The notes beneath the pieces were generated by a model. That model was not told the DNA's origin. It ran no database searches and saw nothing but the letters and a program-made list of their open reading frames with translations. A stretch of 29,913 bases of DNA from CAYSCZ01 sp051155775 (GTDB taxonomy: Bacteria > Bacteroidota > Bacteroidia > Cytophagales > Cyclobacteriaceae), in NCBI GenBank assembly GCA_051155775.1, contig DAXETV010000050.1, positions 1 through 29,913 of the forward strand, read 5' to 3'. The position numbers were made by a program, and so were the translations under genes. Shown here in pieces: positions 8,230-15,981 of the stretch. Position 1 is the stretch's first letter; each line of letters begins with the position of its first letter.

Positions 8230-10056
8230 TCAAAATGTATCTGATTTTCGCTTGGGCCCTATATAGCCTATGTTCAACCCGAATATCAGAGGAATGGCTA
8301 ATTGATTTTGATTGATTGATGAAAATGTATCATTTATATCTTCTTGAGGTGAGAAGTTTTTATCGAAAGTTCTTACTCCTATCCCTACACCAACAAACAG
8401 ATCTATTGTTAAACCGGCATTTCCAACATCCTGAAACCATCTGTTTCCAAATATAAACCCGTAAGTATAGTTTACTTCATCAGCTTCCAGTTCTAAATTA
8501 TTTTGAATGCTTTCGGTTGGATCTATGTATGTCTTATGATTAAGATATTCTATTGCTAACTGGTGACCAATATAGATTTGTCCCAGTTTTCGTTCCGGGT
8601 AGTAAAATTTTTGTCGAAATGAAAATTGACCACCTTTAAATTGAAGTTTATTTACTTCCTGGGTTTCAGAGAACAGTGGATCGTTTCTCAAGGTGAATCC
8701 CAACTCATATCCCAGACGTTCCTGGATGTAATATTCTACAGAAAAAGGCCATCTCCCAATAGGAATAAAAAATGGACTGGTACCGATAATTACGCCCTTA
8801 TATTCATTTATCCTTGGAATAAAATTCCTCCATTTATTATCGCTAAATTTATAATCAGGGTTCCTGTAGGGAAATTTTAAATTAGATTCATCCGCAATAG
8901 TCTCACGCGATTTAAATATAGGATCTTCATTTTCGTAGATTGGTTTATAGTATCCTGCCAGGCTGCCATCGACCTCGAATAATTCCCATTTACCAATACG
9001 TTTTTCATCTCTGATTTCCCCCCTCATTTTTAGTTGGCCATTTTTATAATAACCTGTGTATACACCATAACCATTTTCATAGTCAATATCTCCCTCTTTT
9101 TTGCCGTCCTCATAATAGTAGGTCCATTGCCCTTCTTTTTTGTTATCAATGATCTTCCCCTGGGCTTTAATGTTACCGGATTGATAATATTCTCTGTAAT
9201 ACCCGGCTCCACCTTCATAACCTCCTAATGCTTTCAACTGGCCACTTTCATAGAATAGCTTCCAGTAGCCTTCTTTTTTACCATCACTTTCTTTGCCAAC
9301 TGACTTTAATTGTCCCGAGGGGTAATAATAGTACCAATTTCCAACCTTTTTATCATCGATATATCGACCTTCGCTAGCCAGTTCACCATTTTTATGATAG
9401 TACTTCCAATAGTCAATCTTAAGCCCATTTGAATAGGGTCCTTCCGCTTCTAATTCACCGGACTCATAGAAGAATCTCCACGAGCTGTCACTTTTTCCAT
9501 CCAGATATATTCCTTCAAGTTTTAGGGATCCACTGTGATAAAATTCTTTGTAAGTTCCATTATCTTTCTCGTAAAACCCCTGACCTTTTAACGTGCCATC
9601 CTCATAGAAATAATTCCAGATGCCATCTTTTTTATTTTTTTCGAATTTACCAGCGCTTTTTATTTGCCCGTTTTCATAGTAGTAAGTCCAATCATCCTCT
9701 TTTTTAGAGTTTACTAAAACCCCTTTCATTTTAGTATTGCCATTTTCATAAAAGTATTGCCATCTGCCTGTGACCATACCCATGTTGTATTCGCCTTTGG
9801 TTTTTATCGAACCATCTTCGAAATAATATTTCCAAATCCCGTGCGGTTTGTTATCAAAATATTTCCCCTGAGCTTTGGTTGAACCATTTAAATAATAAGA
9901 TGCATATAAACCATGAGGGATGAGGGAAACAGAATCCTTCACGTAAAATCTTTCTTTTATTTTAGTCTCATCGTCGTCATAATATCTTATAACCAATTCC
10001 TGGGCATTTAGTATTGAAGCTTTGGATATAAAAAATATGATTATAAAATATTTCAT
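8230..10056 (-). CDS. MORN-repeat (YwqK-like) protein with C-terminal beta-barrel-like domain
   Basis: A 608-residue exported protein with a signal peptide (residues 1-19, ending LNAQ). Residues 48-372 hold 14 consecutive MORN_2 units of mostly 24 residues (three of 22), each of the form G-x-W-x-YYxENGxxKxxGxYxxxKK. This is the repeat seen in YwqK-family 'antitoxin' annotations, a label usually without functional proof. Residues about 400-608 are different: alternating beta strands rich in aromatic residues and glycine, ending in a hydrophobic strand (LAIPLIFGLNIGYIG). They look like a small outer-membrane barrel or a DUF3575-like domain. The ATG follows the stop codon of tryptophan 2,3-dioxygenase with no spacer (TAAATG), so translation is likely coupled. 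A surface or scaffold role is inference. Confidence 0.8.
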   Translation of the reverse strand: MKYFIIIFFISKASILNAQELVIRYYDDDETKIKERFYVKDSVSLIPHGLYASYYLNGSTKAQGKYFDNKPHGIWKYYFEDGSIKTKGEYNMGMVTGRWQYFYENGNTKMKGVLVNSKKEDDWTYYYENGQIKSAGKFEKNKKDGIWNYFYEDGTLKGQGFYEKDNGTYKEFYHSGSLKLEGIYLDGKSDSSWRFFYESGELEAEGPYSNGLKIDYWKYYHKNGELASEGRYIDDKKVGNWYYYYPSGQLKSVGKESDGKKEGYWKLFYESGQLKALGGYEGGAGYYREYYQSGNIKAQGKIIDNKKEGQWTYYYEDGKKEGDIDYENGYGVYTGYYKNGQLKMRGEIRDEKRIGKWELFEVDGSLAGYYKPIYENEDPIFKSRETIADESNLKFPYRNPDYKFSDNKWRNFIPRINEYKGVIIGTSPFFIPIGRWPFSVEYYIQERLGYELGFTLRNDPLFSETQEVNKLQFKGGQFSFRQKFYYPERKLGQIYIGHQLAIEYLNHKTYIDPTESIQNNLELEADEVNYTYGFIFGNRWFQDVGNAGLTIDLFVGVGIGVRTFDKNFSPQEDINDTFSSINQNQLAIPLIFGLNIGYIGPKRKSDTF

Positions 10057-11010
10057 TTAAGCCTGATTTAACACTTCTTGCATCACCCATTTTTTGCCCC
10101 ATTGTTTTGACTCTTCATCATCCCACAAATCAGGAAAAAATTGAATCCTTTGAAATTTCGGTGGAAGGTACTTTTGCCAATTGGTTCCTCCTGTTGCTGC
10201 CAGATTATCAGGAGTTTTTTGTAGATGGCGAACCGCGGATTTGTAATGGGCCAAACCCCAAGTGACATTTATTTTATAATCTAAAGATTTTAACAGCCTT
10301 GTTATTTTATGATCATTTATCAGCTTCGTTGGCTCTGTACTTATTTTCCTCCAGATATTTTTTGTGGTCAATGTCTTGGCTTTCTCTTTGAAATAGTGAT
10401 CGTATTTATCTTCAAATTGCTTTAGTGTTAATGTTTTTTTTCCGCTCGCTAATTCAACAGCCGCAAACTTCCAATAGATGTTATGATACAATTGATCAAC
10501 GGGGCTATCTAATCTAAACAAATCCTTGCGATCCGGGTGTACCAGGTTATACAAGTCGGTAAAACTGATTTCTATCATTCGATATTGATAGGACTGGAAC
10601 CCGCTAGAAGGCAACAATGACATCCTAAACTTTAAGAATTGTTCTTTGTCCAATCCATCCACCATGATGTCAAATGAGACGCTTAGGTTATCAAAGTACC
10701 TATTTATTCTATTGAGGTGTTTAAACAGTATTTTCCTGTTTAATTCTTCCGCTGTAATTATTTGGTCAATCTCATGAAGGACAAGCTTGAAGTATAACTC
10801 AGTGATCTGATGATAGGTAATGAATATGGTTTCATCAGGAAATGAGGTTTTTGGGTTTTGAAGGCTCAGGAGCGTATCCAGGTGAACATAGTCCCAATAA
10901 GTCAAATAGTCAGCATAAAGTAATCCGTCAAGATAAGATGATAGGTCCTGACCCATCGCCTCATACTTACTTTCTAGTTTTTTAATTTGATTAAGTATGT
11001 TATCCTGCAT
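10057..11010 (-). CDS. kynA: Tryptophan 2,3-dioxygenase
   Basis: Heme enzyme opening the indole ring of tryptophan to N-formylkynurenine, the first step of the kynurenine route. I choose the ATG at 11010 (317 residues, starting MQDNILNQI). A longer frame to 11058 would run into the divergent gene's leader and adds a non-conserved segment. Visible family marks are the substrate-side YHQITELYFKL with His67 and an Arg-rich SLLPSSGFQS block at 131-140. Near the C-terminus are WGLAHYKSAVRHL with the likely heme-ligating His255 and the TGGT loop at 273-276. The fold is all-helical. It sits head to head, 57 bp away, with a glutaryl-CoA dehydrogenase-like gene, which fits a tryptophan or lysine catabolic pair. 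Later kynurenine genes are not in the window. Confidence 0.93.
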   Translation of the reverse strand: MQDNILNQIKKLESKYEAMGQDLSSYLDGLLYADYLTYWDYVHLDTLLSLQNPKTSFPDETIFITYHQITELYFKLVLHEIDQIITAEELNRKILFKHLNRINRYFDNLSVSFDIMVDGLDKEQFLKFRMSLLPSSGFQSYQYRMIEISFTDLYNLVHPDRKDLFRLDSPVDQLYHNIYWKFAAVELASGKKTLTLKQFEDKYDHYFKEKAKTLTTKNIWRKISTEPTKLINDHKITRLLKSLDYKINVTWGLAHYKSAVRHLQKTPDNLAATGGTNWQKYLPPKFQRIQFFPDLWDDEESKQWGKKWVMQEVLNQA

Positions 11011-11027
11011 GATCAAACACAAAAGTG

Positions 11028-11035
11028 TAAATTTG
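11028..11035 (+). promoter_or_regulatory. Candidate -7 promoter box for the acyl-CoA dehydrogenase gene
   Basis: TAAATTTG, an exact TAnnTTTG match, lies 32 bp upstream of the ATG at 11068 inside the 57-bp divergent gap. No clear -33 box was found, and the upstream part of such a promoter would overlap the start of kynA on the other strand. Confidence 0.4.
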
Positions 11036-11067
11036 AGGTAATATTCACTCAAAAACAATCCATTGTT

Positions 11068-12288
11068 ATGGCTACTAGTACATTAACCACAAACGACCAC
11101 ACCACAAAAGGTTTTAATGATCAATTCCAATCTCCTGATTTTTATTCCATTGACGACCTGCTCAATGAAGAGCACAAGCTTATAAGATCTTCAATCCGTG
11201 AATTTGTCAAAAAAGAAATTACGCCCTACGTAGAGGACTGGGCAGAGAATAATTACTTTCCTTATGATATTGTGAGGAAATTCGGAGACATTGGTGCTTT
11301 TGGGCCTACTATCCCTGTTGAGTTTGGCGGCGGCGGTATGGACCACATAGCTTATGGCTTAATTATGCAGGAAATTGAGCGCGGTGATTCAGGGATGCGG
11401 TCTACCGCTTCAGTCCAGGGATCCCTGGTGATGTTTCCTATTTATGCATTTGGGTCGGCATATCAAAAATTAAAATATTTACCAAGATTAGGGTCAGGGG
11501 AATTGCTTGGATGCTTCGGGCTCACGGAACCTGATTATGGTTCAAATCCAGGCGGCATGCTAACCCATTTCACAGATGAAGGTGACCATTATCTACTAAA
11601 CGGGTCTAAGATGTGGATTTCAAATTCCCCTGAAGCGGATATTGCAGTGGTTTGGGCAAAGAATGAAGAGGGAAGGATACATGGCTTAATTGTGGAAAGA
11701 GGGATGGAGGGCTTTCATGCCCCGGAAACAAAGGGTAAATGGTCGTTACGGGCCAGCACCACAGGAGAGTTGGTCTTTGATAATGTGAAAGTACCTAAAG
11801 AAAACCTTCTGCCTGGGAAAAATGGCTTAGGAGCACCGATGAAATGCCTGGATAAAGCAAGATACGGGATAGCCTGGGGAGCCATAGGAGCAGCTATGGA
11901 TTGTTATGATTCGGCAAAGAGATACGCCATAGAAAGGATACAATTTGATAAGCCTATTGCTTCATTCCAGTTAATACAAAAAAAACTGGCGGAAATGCTC
12001 ACTGAAATCACCAAAGGGCAGTTACTCAACTGGAAATTGGGGATGATGATGGATGAAGGTAAGGCCACCTCCGCGCAAATTTCCATGGCTAAAAGAAACA
12101 ATGTGGAAGTAGCATTAAATATAGCAAGGGAAGCCAGGCAGATACATGGCGGCATGGGTATAACCAATCAATATCCAATTATGCGTCATATGATGAACCT
12201 GGAATCTGTAGTTACCTATGAGGGCACTCATGATATACATTTATTGATATTGGGTGCGGAGATAACTGGCATACCAGCTTTTAAATAA
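11068..12288 (+). CDS. gcdH: Acyl-CoA dehydrogenase, glutaryl-CoA dehydrogenase type
   Basis: FAD enzyme oxidising and decarboxylating glutaryl-CoA to crotonyl-CoA at the end of lysine and tryptophan degradation. I take the ATG at 11068 (406 residues). An upstream in-frame ATG at 10987 would lie inside kynA and adds a non-family leader. The flavin motif FGLTEPDYGSNPGGM (near residues 148-162) is the glutaryl-CoA dehydrogenase version rather than the TExxAGSD of short-chain enzymes. The catalytic base Glu sits in the C-terminal TYEGTHDIHLLILG (about residues 382-395), and the CoA-binding RIQFDKPIASFQ is intact. The divergent partner is tryptophan 2,3-dioxygenase, supporting an amino-acid catabolic role. 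A different acyl-CoA substrate cannot be excluded. Confidence 0.9.
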   Translation: MATSTLTTNDHTTKGFNDQFQSPDFYSIDDLLNEEHKLIRSSIREFVKKEITPYVEDWAENNYFPYDIVRKFGDIGAFGPTIPVEFGGGGMDHIAYGLIMQEIERGDSGMRSTASVQGSLVMFPIYAFGSAYQKLKYLPRLGSGELLGCFGLTEPDYGSNPGGMLTHFTDEGDHYLLNGSKMWISNSPEADIAVVWAKNEEGRIHGLIVERGMEGFHAPETKGKWSLRASTTGELVFDNVKVPKENLLPGKNGLGAPMKCLDKARYGIAWGAIGAAMDCYDSAKRYAIERIQFDKPIASFQLIQKKLAEMLTEITKGQLLNWKLGMMMDEGKATSAQISMAKRNNVEVALNIAREARQIHGGMGITNQYPIMRHMMNLESVVTYEGTHDIHLLILGAEITGIPAFK

Positions 12289-12328
12289 AATACCGACCCT
12301 CATAAAACAAATGTATTTGGATTAAGTA

Positions 12329-12341
12329 TCCTATATTAGGA
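12329..12341 (+). promoter_or_regulatory. Small palindrome covering the start region of the SiaC-like gene
   Basis: TCCTA-TAT-TAGGA is a perfect 5-bp stem with a 3-base loop ending one base before the ATG at 12343. It could hide the AGGA ribosome-binding-like bases. The short stem makes this weak evidence for translational control. Confidence 0.25.
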
Positions 12342-12342
12342 C

Positions 12343-12714
12343 ATGGTTAAAAGTATATCATATCACCGGGGACTTACGCAAATCACTGAAATAGGTGATG
12401 AAAAGGATTTGTTAATAACGGGAAATCTTATTTCTGAGTCAGCATTTGAATTTTATTTTCCGTTCATAGAAACCTTAGATAACCACTTCTTGAAAGGAAA
12501 TAAAAACCTCAAGGTTTTCTTCTTTGTGAAAAACATTAGCGCAGGGGCCTCCAGGTTTATTGAAAAGGTGATGAAGAGACTCAATCAATATGCTACTAAA
12601 AACTCTAATACAATTAGTATTGAATGGTATTATGAGAATGACCATATCCTTAAGCAAGGCAATCGCTTCAAGAAATCAAGTAAATTTTTATTCAATTTAC
12701 ACCGTCAGAAATAA
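12343..12714 (+). CDS. SiaC-like (DUF1987) regulatory protein
   Basis: A 123-residue cytoplasmic protein resembling the SiaC/DUF1987 family, whose members are phosphorylated on a Thr/Ser by a SiaB-type kinase and dephosphorylated by a SiaA-type PP2C phosphatase, controlling diguanylate cyclases in pseudomonads. The matching features are the LLITGNLISESAFEFYFPFI strand-helix near residues 24-43, the central FFFVKNISAGASRFI at 59-73, and a C-terminal IEWYYENDHILKQGNRF. The usual phosphorylated segment (FNTSS-like) is replaced by KNISAGAS, so the Thr is missing although Ser residues remain. No SiaA or SiaB partner is in the window. It stands alone downstream of gcdH, 54 bp away. The family call rests on pattern recognition only. 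Confidence 0.6.
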   Translation: MVKSISYHRGLTQITEIGDEKDLLITGNLISESAFEFYFPFIETLDNHFLKGNKNLKVFFFVKNISAGASRFIEKVMKRLNQYATKNSNTISIEWYYENDHILKQGNRFKKSSKFLFNLHRQK

Positions 12715-12879
12715 AACGGCTTAACTTAGGTTTAAAATTTTTGTTTCATTTTTTTTTCGAATAACTTGATATTTTCCATGCTTTCTTTTTAGCTTTAGAA
12801 GTATAAAAGCATAAAAATAGCTTTCTAACAATCCCAAAACCTTTGTTGTAACATTTTGAATTATTATTTTCTTCTATTG

Positions 12880-13872
12880 TTGTACCTCGATAAAAATAAG
12901 GTTACGTGTTCACTATGTATCGTATGTTGCTTTTTTACTTTAATGCTTGAAGCTCAGAAAGCATCAAAACCTAATTATGCAAAGCCACGGTTGGAGGGTA
13001 TGACCAATGCAAAGGGTTTGTCGATGACTTATGAAATCTCGCCGAATTACAGGTTGCAGATTCAAACGCCAGAAAATGATGATCAAAGCTCACCATTAGT
13101 CAATAATCCTAAGGTTAAATATCAAGTAAGGTTTCCTTTATTGCTCAACCCAAGAAATTGTATTGTAGGAGGTATATCCTTTGAAAAAGAATTTTATAAT
13201 CTTACGCAAAACGTTGCGGGAGATATTGTGCTAAGCGAGATGGATAACAAAAACCTTTCAAACTTTGGCGCTGAGTTAATCAATATTTTCTCATTTAATA
13301 AAAAAGAATATCTTATATCCAGGGCCTCTGTTAATACACTTGGTGATTTTTCTGGCATGTTAGACCTTACATCTGATTATAGGTTATTCACTGTATCATT
13401 TTTGTACGGGAAAAAGCTTAATAAGACAAAGGAGATTGGTTATGGATTAGGTATTAGAAAAGAATATGGCAGAACAATGCCATTTCCAATATTCGTCTAC
13501 AACAAAAATTTCAATACCTCTCTGGGAATTGAAGTATTACTGCCAAAACAGGTTATTCTTAGGAATACCATCAATAAAAGTAACCTCATTTACTTTAAAT
13601 CATCAATTAACGCTGCTCGATACAAAGTTAATCTGGACAATGCCCAACCCTTTGAAAATTATGTGTTAAGGCAATCTGACGTAAGATTTGGGGCGGGATT
13701 TGAAAAGCGGTTATTTTCATTAATATGGTTTGGGTCAGAATTTGGCATTCGCAAAAACATTTCATTGGATATTTCTAATTCTGAAAGATATGCTGTTAAC
13801 CATACATTAAATTCAAGCTTATCCGGTGGTTTTTATGCTAACTTTTCGGTTTTTCTCGCTCCACCAAGATAG
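12880..13872 (+). CDS. Exported DUF6268-like outer-membrane beta-barrel protein
   Basis: The frame is open from 12856 without an ATG until residue 30, so a TTG start is needed. TTG at 12880 gives a short charged segment (YLDKNK), a cysteine-rich hydrophobic core (CSLCIVCCFFTLML) and an EAQ cleavage site, a plausible signal peptide. TTG at 12856 is the alternative. The mature part, about 300 residues, alternates short beta strands and turns with no catalytic motif. The first half (SMTYEISPNYRLQIQ..., then KVKYQVRFPLLL) resembles Bacteroidota DUF6268 outer-membrane proteins, and it ends with an aromatic strand (GGFYANFSVFLAPPR). Its last 35 bases overlap the end of the XRE regulator gene on the other strand. 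Function unknown. Confidence 0.65.
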   Translation: MYLDKNKVTCSLCIVCCFFTLMLEAQKASKPNYAKPRLEGMTNAKGLSMTYEISPNYRLQIQTPENDDQSSPLVNNPKVKYQVRFPLLLNPRNCIVGGISFEKEFYNLTQNVAGDIVLSEMDNKNLSNFGAELINIFSFNKKEYLISRASVNTLGDFSGMLDLTSDYRLFTVSFLYGKKLNKTKEIGYGLGIRKEYGRTMPFPIFVYNKNFNTSLGIEVLLPKQVILRNTINKSNLIYFKSSINAARYKVNLDNAQPFENYVLRQSDVRFGAGFEKRLFSLIWFGSEFGIRKNISLDISNSERYAVNHTLNSSLSGGFYANFSVFLAPPR

Positions 13873-14641
13873 ACCCTGAAATTATTTTATCTACTTTATT
13901 TTCAAGGTGCATTAGTCGTTCTGCCAGTAGGGATGGCGGGTTCATGTAAGTTGTATACAGTCCTTCAACAATCCATGATTCAAGAATTTCGTTTGTTGCT
14001 TTCTTTTCTTCGGGATAATTTGGATCATCTGTAGACAGGATTAACGAGGATTCTTTTACTGACCTTAACCTTCTTATAAATATCGTATGATGGTCAATGA
14101 ACACTAATATTTTATTAACATAATCAGTTGAAATGTTTTTGATGTTTACTTTTCTAGCCAGCATTAAATCACCATGGTGGATGCCCTGTTGCTGATATTC
14201 CATCTCATTACCTTTCATCTCAAAGCATCTGGCCAGGCCAACGAAATGGATTGGTAAATCGATGACCGGTAAATTGGATATGAAGTCCCTGCTGTTATGG
14301 CTGACAACATAATCGGAATAGGCGTCTGCGCTTACAAGCTGGATACCATCTTTTTGAATGTTCTTTGATGGCCTCATTTGTTCATGCGCGCGACTAAGTT
14401 TTTTGTTCAGCGAGTCGAAACTCAATATTTCATTAATACTGAGTTCTTTCTTTAAGATAAGATCAATTGATATGCCAAAATGGTTAGCTATTTCAATAAG
14501 TGTGTCAATTTTAGGTTCTGATCGTTCTTCTTCATAAGCACCAACACTCGGTCTTGCAAGATTGAATATTTTAGCAAATTCAGCCTGACTAAGCTTTTTA
14601 ACTGACCTTATTTTTTTAATATTTTTACCAATACAGGACAT
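13838..14641 (-). CDS. XRE-family transcriptional regulator with protease-dead S24/LexA-like domain
   Basis: A 267-residue DNA-binding protein. Residues 5-64 form a Cro/CI helix-turn-helix (LSQAEFAKIFNLARPSVGAYEEERSEP is the helix 2-3 region, here split by its turn). Residues about 120-225 resemble a LexA/CI-type S24 domain, with FEMKGNEM at 140-147 where active enzymes have GDSM, followed by the typical GIHHGDLMLAR. The serine nucleophile is replaced by Glu146, and the matching Lys position reads RRL, so autocleavage is unlikely and the domain probably senses a ligand or mediates dimerisation. A C-terminal helix, about 232-255 (LLAERLMHLENKVDKI), suggests a coiled coil. It is divergent from the pspA-containing cluster with 194 bp between starts, so it is the obvious candidate regulator of that operon. 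Confidence 0.85.
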   Translation of the reverse strand: MSCIGKNIKKIRSVKKLSQAEFAKIFNLARPSVGAYEEERSEPKIDTLIEIANHFGISIDLILKKELSINEILSFDSLNKKLSRAHEQMRPSKNIQKDGIQLVSADAYSDYVVSHNSRDFISNLPVIDLPIHFVGLARCFEMKGNEMEYQQQGIHHGDLMLARKVNIKNISTDYVNKILVFIDHHTIFIRRLRSVKESSLILSTDDPNYPEEKKATNEILESWIVEGLYTTYMNPPSLLAERLMHLENKVDKIISGSILVEREKPKS

Positions 14642-14799
14642 TAAACCTTTCTACTTAATGCTAAAAAAAAGAGCATATCTAAAACCATTAGCTTAAAGAT
14701 GCGTATTTTTATTCATAAATAATACAAATAGAATGAAATATATATTCCGTCCTCCACCACAACTAAAATTATCAAAAATTAAGATGTGGCATCTATTTA

Positions 14800-14815
14800 T
14801 GATTAAATTTGATCA
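14800..14815. promoter_or_regulatory. Candidate operator: 16-bp near-palindrome at the pspA-cluster promoter
   Basis: TGATTAAATTTGATCA pairs at 7 of 8 half-site positions (the odd pair is T/G). It covers the candidate -7 box and lies 20 bp before the first gene of the cluster. A dimeric XRE protein encoded next door typically binds such a site, so repression by promoter occlusion is plausible but unproven. Confidence 0.4.
14804..14811 (+). promoter_or_regulatory. Candidate -7 promoter box for the pspA/DUF350/aminopropyltransferase cluster
   Basis: TAAATTTG is an exact TAnnTTTG match, 24 bp upstream of the ATG at 14836, and it lies inside the near-palindrome. No strong TTG box is seen 17-19 bp further upstream (the region reads ATGTGG), which could mean an activator-dependent or stress-sigma promoter. 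Confidence 0.45.
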
Positions 14816-14835
14816 TCACCTGAAATAAATTTAAA

Positions 14836-15228
14836 ATGGATAATTATTTTGAAAAAGTAAGAGATTATTTATTAGAACTGGATTTTATCATCAATTATGA
14901 AAGTGAAGAGGATGGGGTTATTGTGGTTGAACATGAAGATGATGGAATTAAAAATTGTGCCCTAATCGTTTCAGATCCTCTGGTAATTGTGGAGCAGTAT
15001 TTATTTGATATCAAAAATGAATCTGCTGAGAAATTTAAAAAGTTACTAATGAAAAGCAGGGATATAATTCATGGGGCATTTGTCTTAGATGAATCAGGGA
15101 AAAAAGTCCTATTCAGAAACACACATGAATTAGAGAACCTGGATCTCAATGAAATCGAGGCTACATTTAACTCTTTGGCTATGTTATTATCAGAATATAC
15201 AGACGAATTAATTGAATTAAGTAAATAG
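14836..15228 (+). CDS. YbjN/YjfI-like small acidic protein, first gene of the pspA cluster
   Basis: A 130-residue cytoplasmic protein with no signal peptide, strongly acidic. The order of elements is helix (1-15), beta hairpin around YESEEDGVIVVEHEDDGI, beta strand CALIVSDPLVIVEQYLFDI, helix AEKFKKLLMKSRDI, strand GAFVLDESGKKVLFR, and a C-terminal helix. This is the alpha-beta-beta-beta-alpha-beta-beta-alpha layout of the YbjN / type III secretion chaperone-like fold. In E. coli the gene before the PspA homologue yjfJ is yjfI (DUF2170), which occupies the same slot, so a functional counterpart is inferred. A chaperone or adaptor role for PspA is a guess. It lies 7 bp upstream of pspA. Confidence 0.65.
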   Translation: MDNYFEKVRDYLLELDFIINYESEEDGVIVVEHEDDGIKNCALIVSDPLVIVEQYLFDIKNESAEKFKKLLMKSRDIIHGAFVLDESGKKVLFRNTHELENLDLNEIEATFNSLAMLLSEYTDELIELSK

Positions 15229-15235
15229 AAAAATC

Positions 15236-15946
15236 ATGAACGTATTTAAGAGAATATTTAAAATAGGGGAAGCTCAGGCTCATTCAGCAGTAGACAGCCT
15301 GGAAGATCCCATAAGAATGACCGAACAAGGAATAAGGGATTTGAAAAACGATTTGAATAACAGCTTAAAATCTTTAGCGGAAGTAAAAGCTATGGCCATT
15401 CGATCAAAGAATGACATGCAAAACCATAAGAACAAGGCTGAAGATTATGAACAAAAAGCTGTGCTCCTATTAAAGAAAGCACAAAATGGTGAAATAGATG
15501 CTTCCGAAGCTGATCGATTAGCCTCCGAGGCTTTATCAAGAAAAGAAGAATCATTAGAAAGTATGAGAACCTCACAATCAGAATATGACAGGTTTCAGCA
15601 AAGCCTATCTCAACTTGAAGCAAATGTTAAAAAATTGCGTTCTCAAATAAGCAAATATGAAAATGAACTAAGAACGCTTAAAGCAAGGGTAAGGGTCAGT
15701 GATGCCACAAAAAAGCTAAATAAGCAAATGGCCAACATAGATTCCTCCAGTACCATGGGCATGCTTGAAAGAATGAAAGAGAAAGTTAACCAGAATGAAG
15801 CATTAGCCGAAGCTTATGGCGATATTGCCAATGAGAGCAAATCTGTGGATGAGGAAATCGATAAAGCACTTGACACACCAGGTGGAGCGAAAACATCAGC
15901 AGACCTGTCAGCTTTGAAAGCTAAATTGGGAATCGATAAAGAATAA
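15236..15946 (+). CDS. pspA: PspA/IM30 family envelope-stress protein
   Basis: A 236-residue ESCRT-III-like coiled-coil protein that binds and remodels the inner membrane under envelope stress. The N-terminal amphipathic helix (MNVFKRIFKIGEAQAHSAV) is followed by the family signature EDPIRMTEQGIRDL near 22-35. A long coiled-coil hairpin runs from about 36 to 160 and is rich in Lys/Glu/Gln/Ala. A further helical part around 170-205 (MLERMKEKVNQNEALAEAY) and a short tail ending LKAKLGIDKE complete the family-typical length. It is the YjfJ type rather than classical PspA-PspBC, because the neighbours are DUF4178 and DUF350. A rho-independent hairpin follows directly, so it may be made in excess over downstream proteins. 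Confidence 0.92.
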   Translation: MNVFKRIFKIGEAQAHSAVDSLEDPIRMTEQGIRDLKNDLNNSLKSLAEVKAMAIRSKNDMQNHKNKAEDYEQKAVLLLKKAQNGEIDASEADRLASEALSRKEESLESMRTSQSEYDRFQQSLSQLEANVKKLRSQISKYENELRTLKARVRVSDATKKLNKQMANIDSSSTMGMLERMKEKVNQNEALAEAYGDIANESKSVDEEIDKALDTPGGAKTSADLSALKAKLGIDKE

Positions 15947-15949
15947 AAT

Positions 15950-15981
15950 ATGGGGGTGCTTAAGCCCCCATTTGTTTTTTT
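15950..15981 (+). terminator. Intrinsic terminator or attenuator after pspA
   Basis: A 7-bp stem (ATGGGGG pairing with CCCCCAT, 15950-15956 with 15965-15971) and an 8-base loop are followed by a T-rich run to 15981. It ends exactly where the next small gene's ATG begins. Because four to five further genes of the cluster follow on the same strand, partial termination (attenuation) is more likely than a full stop, unless a second promoter exists. Confidence 0.75.

Noticed and set aside
9030..9707. Frames on both strands inside the MORN-repeat gene
   Set aside because: Repeat coding DNA produces long open frames in other registers. The encoded peptides do not resemble any protein, and the MORN frame is intact throughout.
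8230..10056. Toxin-antitoxin antitoxin (YwqK label)
   Set aside because: The name comes from MORN-repeat annotation, but this protein has a signal peptide and a C-terminal barrel-like domain, and there is no toxin gene beside it.
8230..10056. CRISPR-like or tandem DNA repeat
   Set aside because: The periodicity is at protein level (24 residues). At base level the units are strongly diverged and have no spacers.
10987..11067. Extended N-terminus of the glutaryl-CoA dehydrogenase-like protein
   Set aside because: It would overlap kynA and adds 27 residues unlike the family. The ATG at 11068 gives the normal length.
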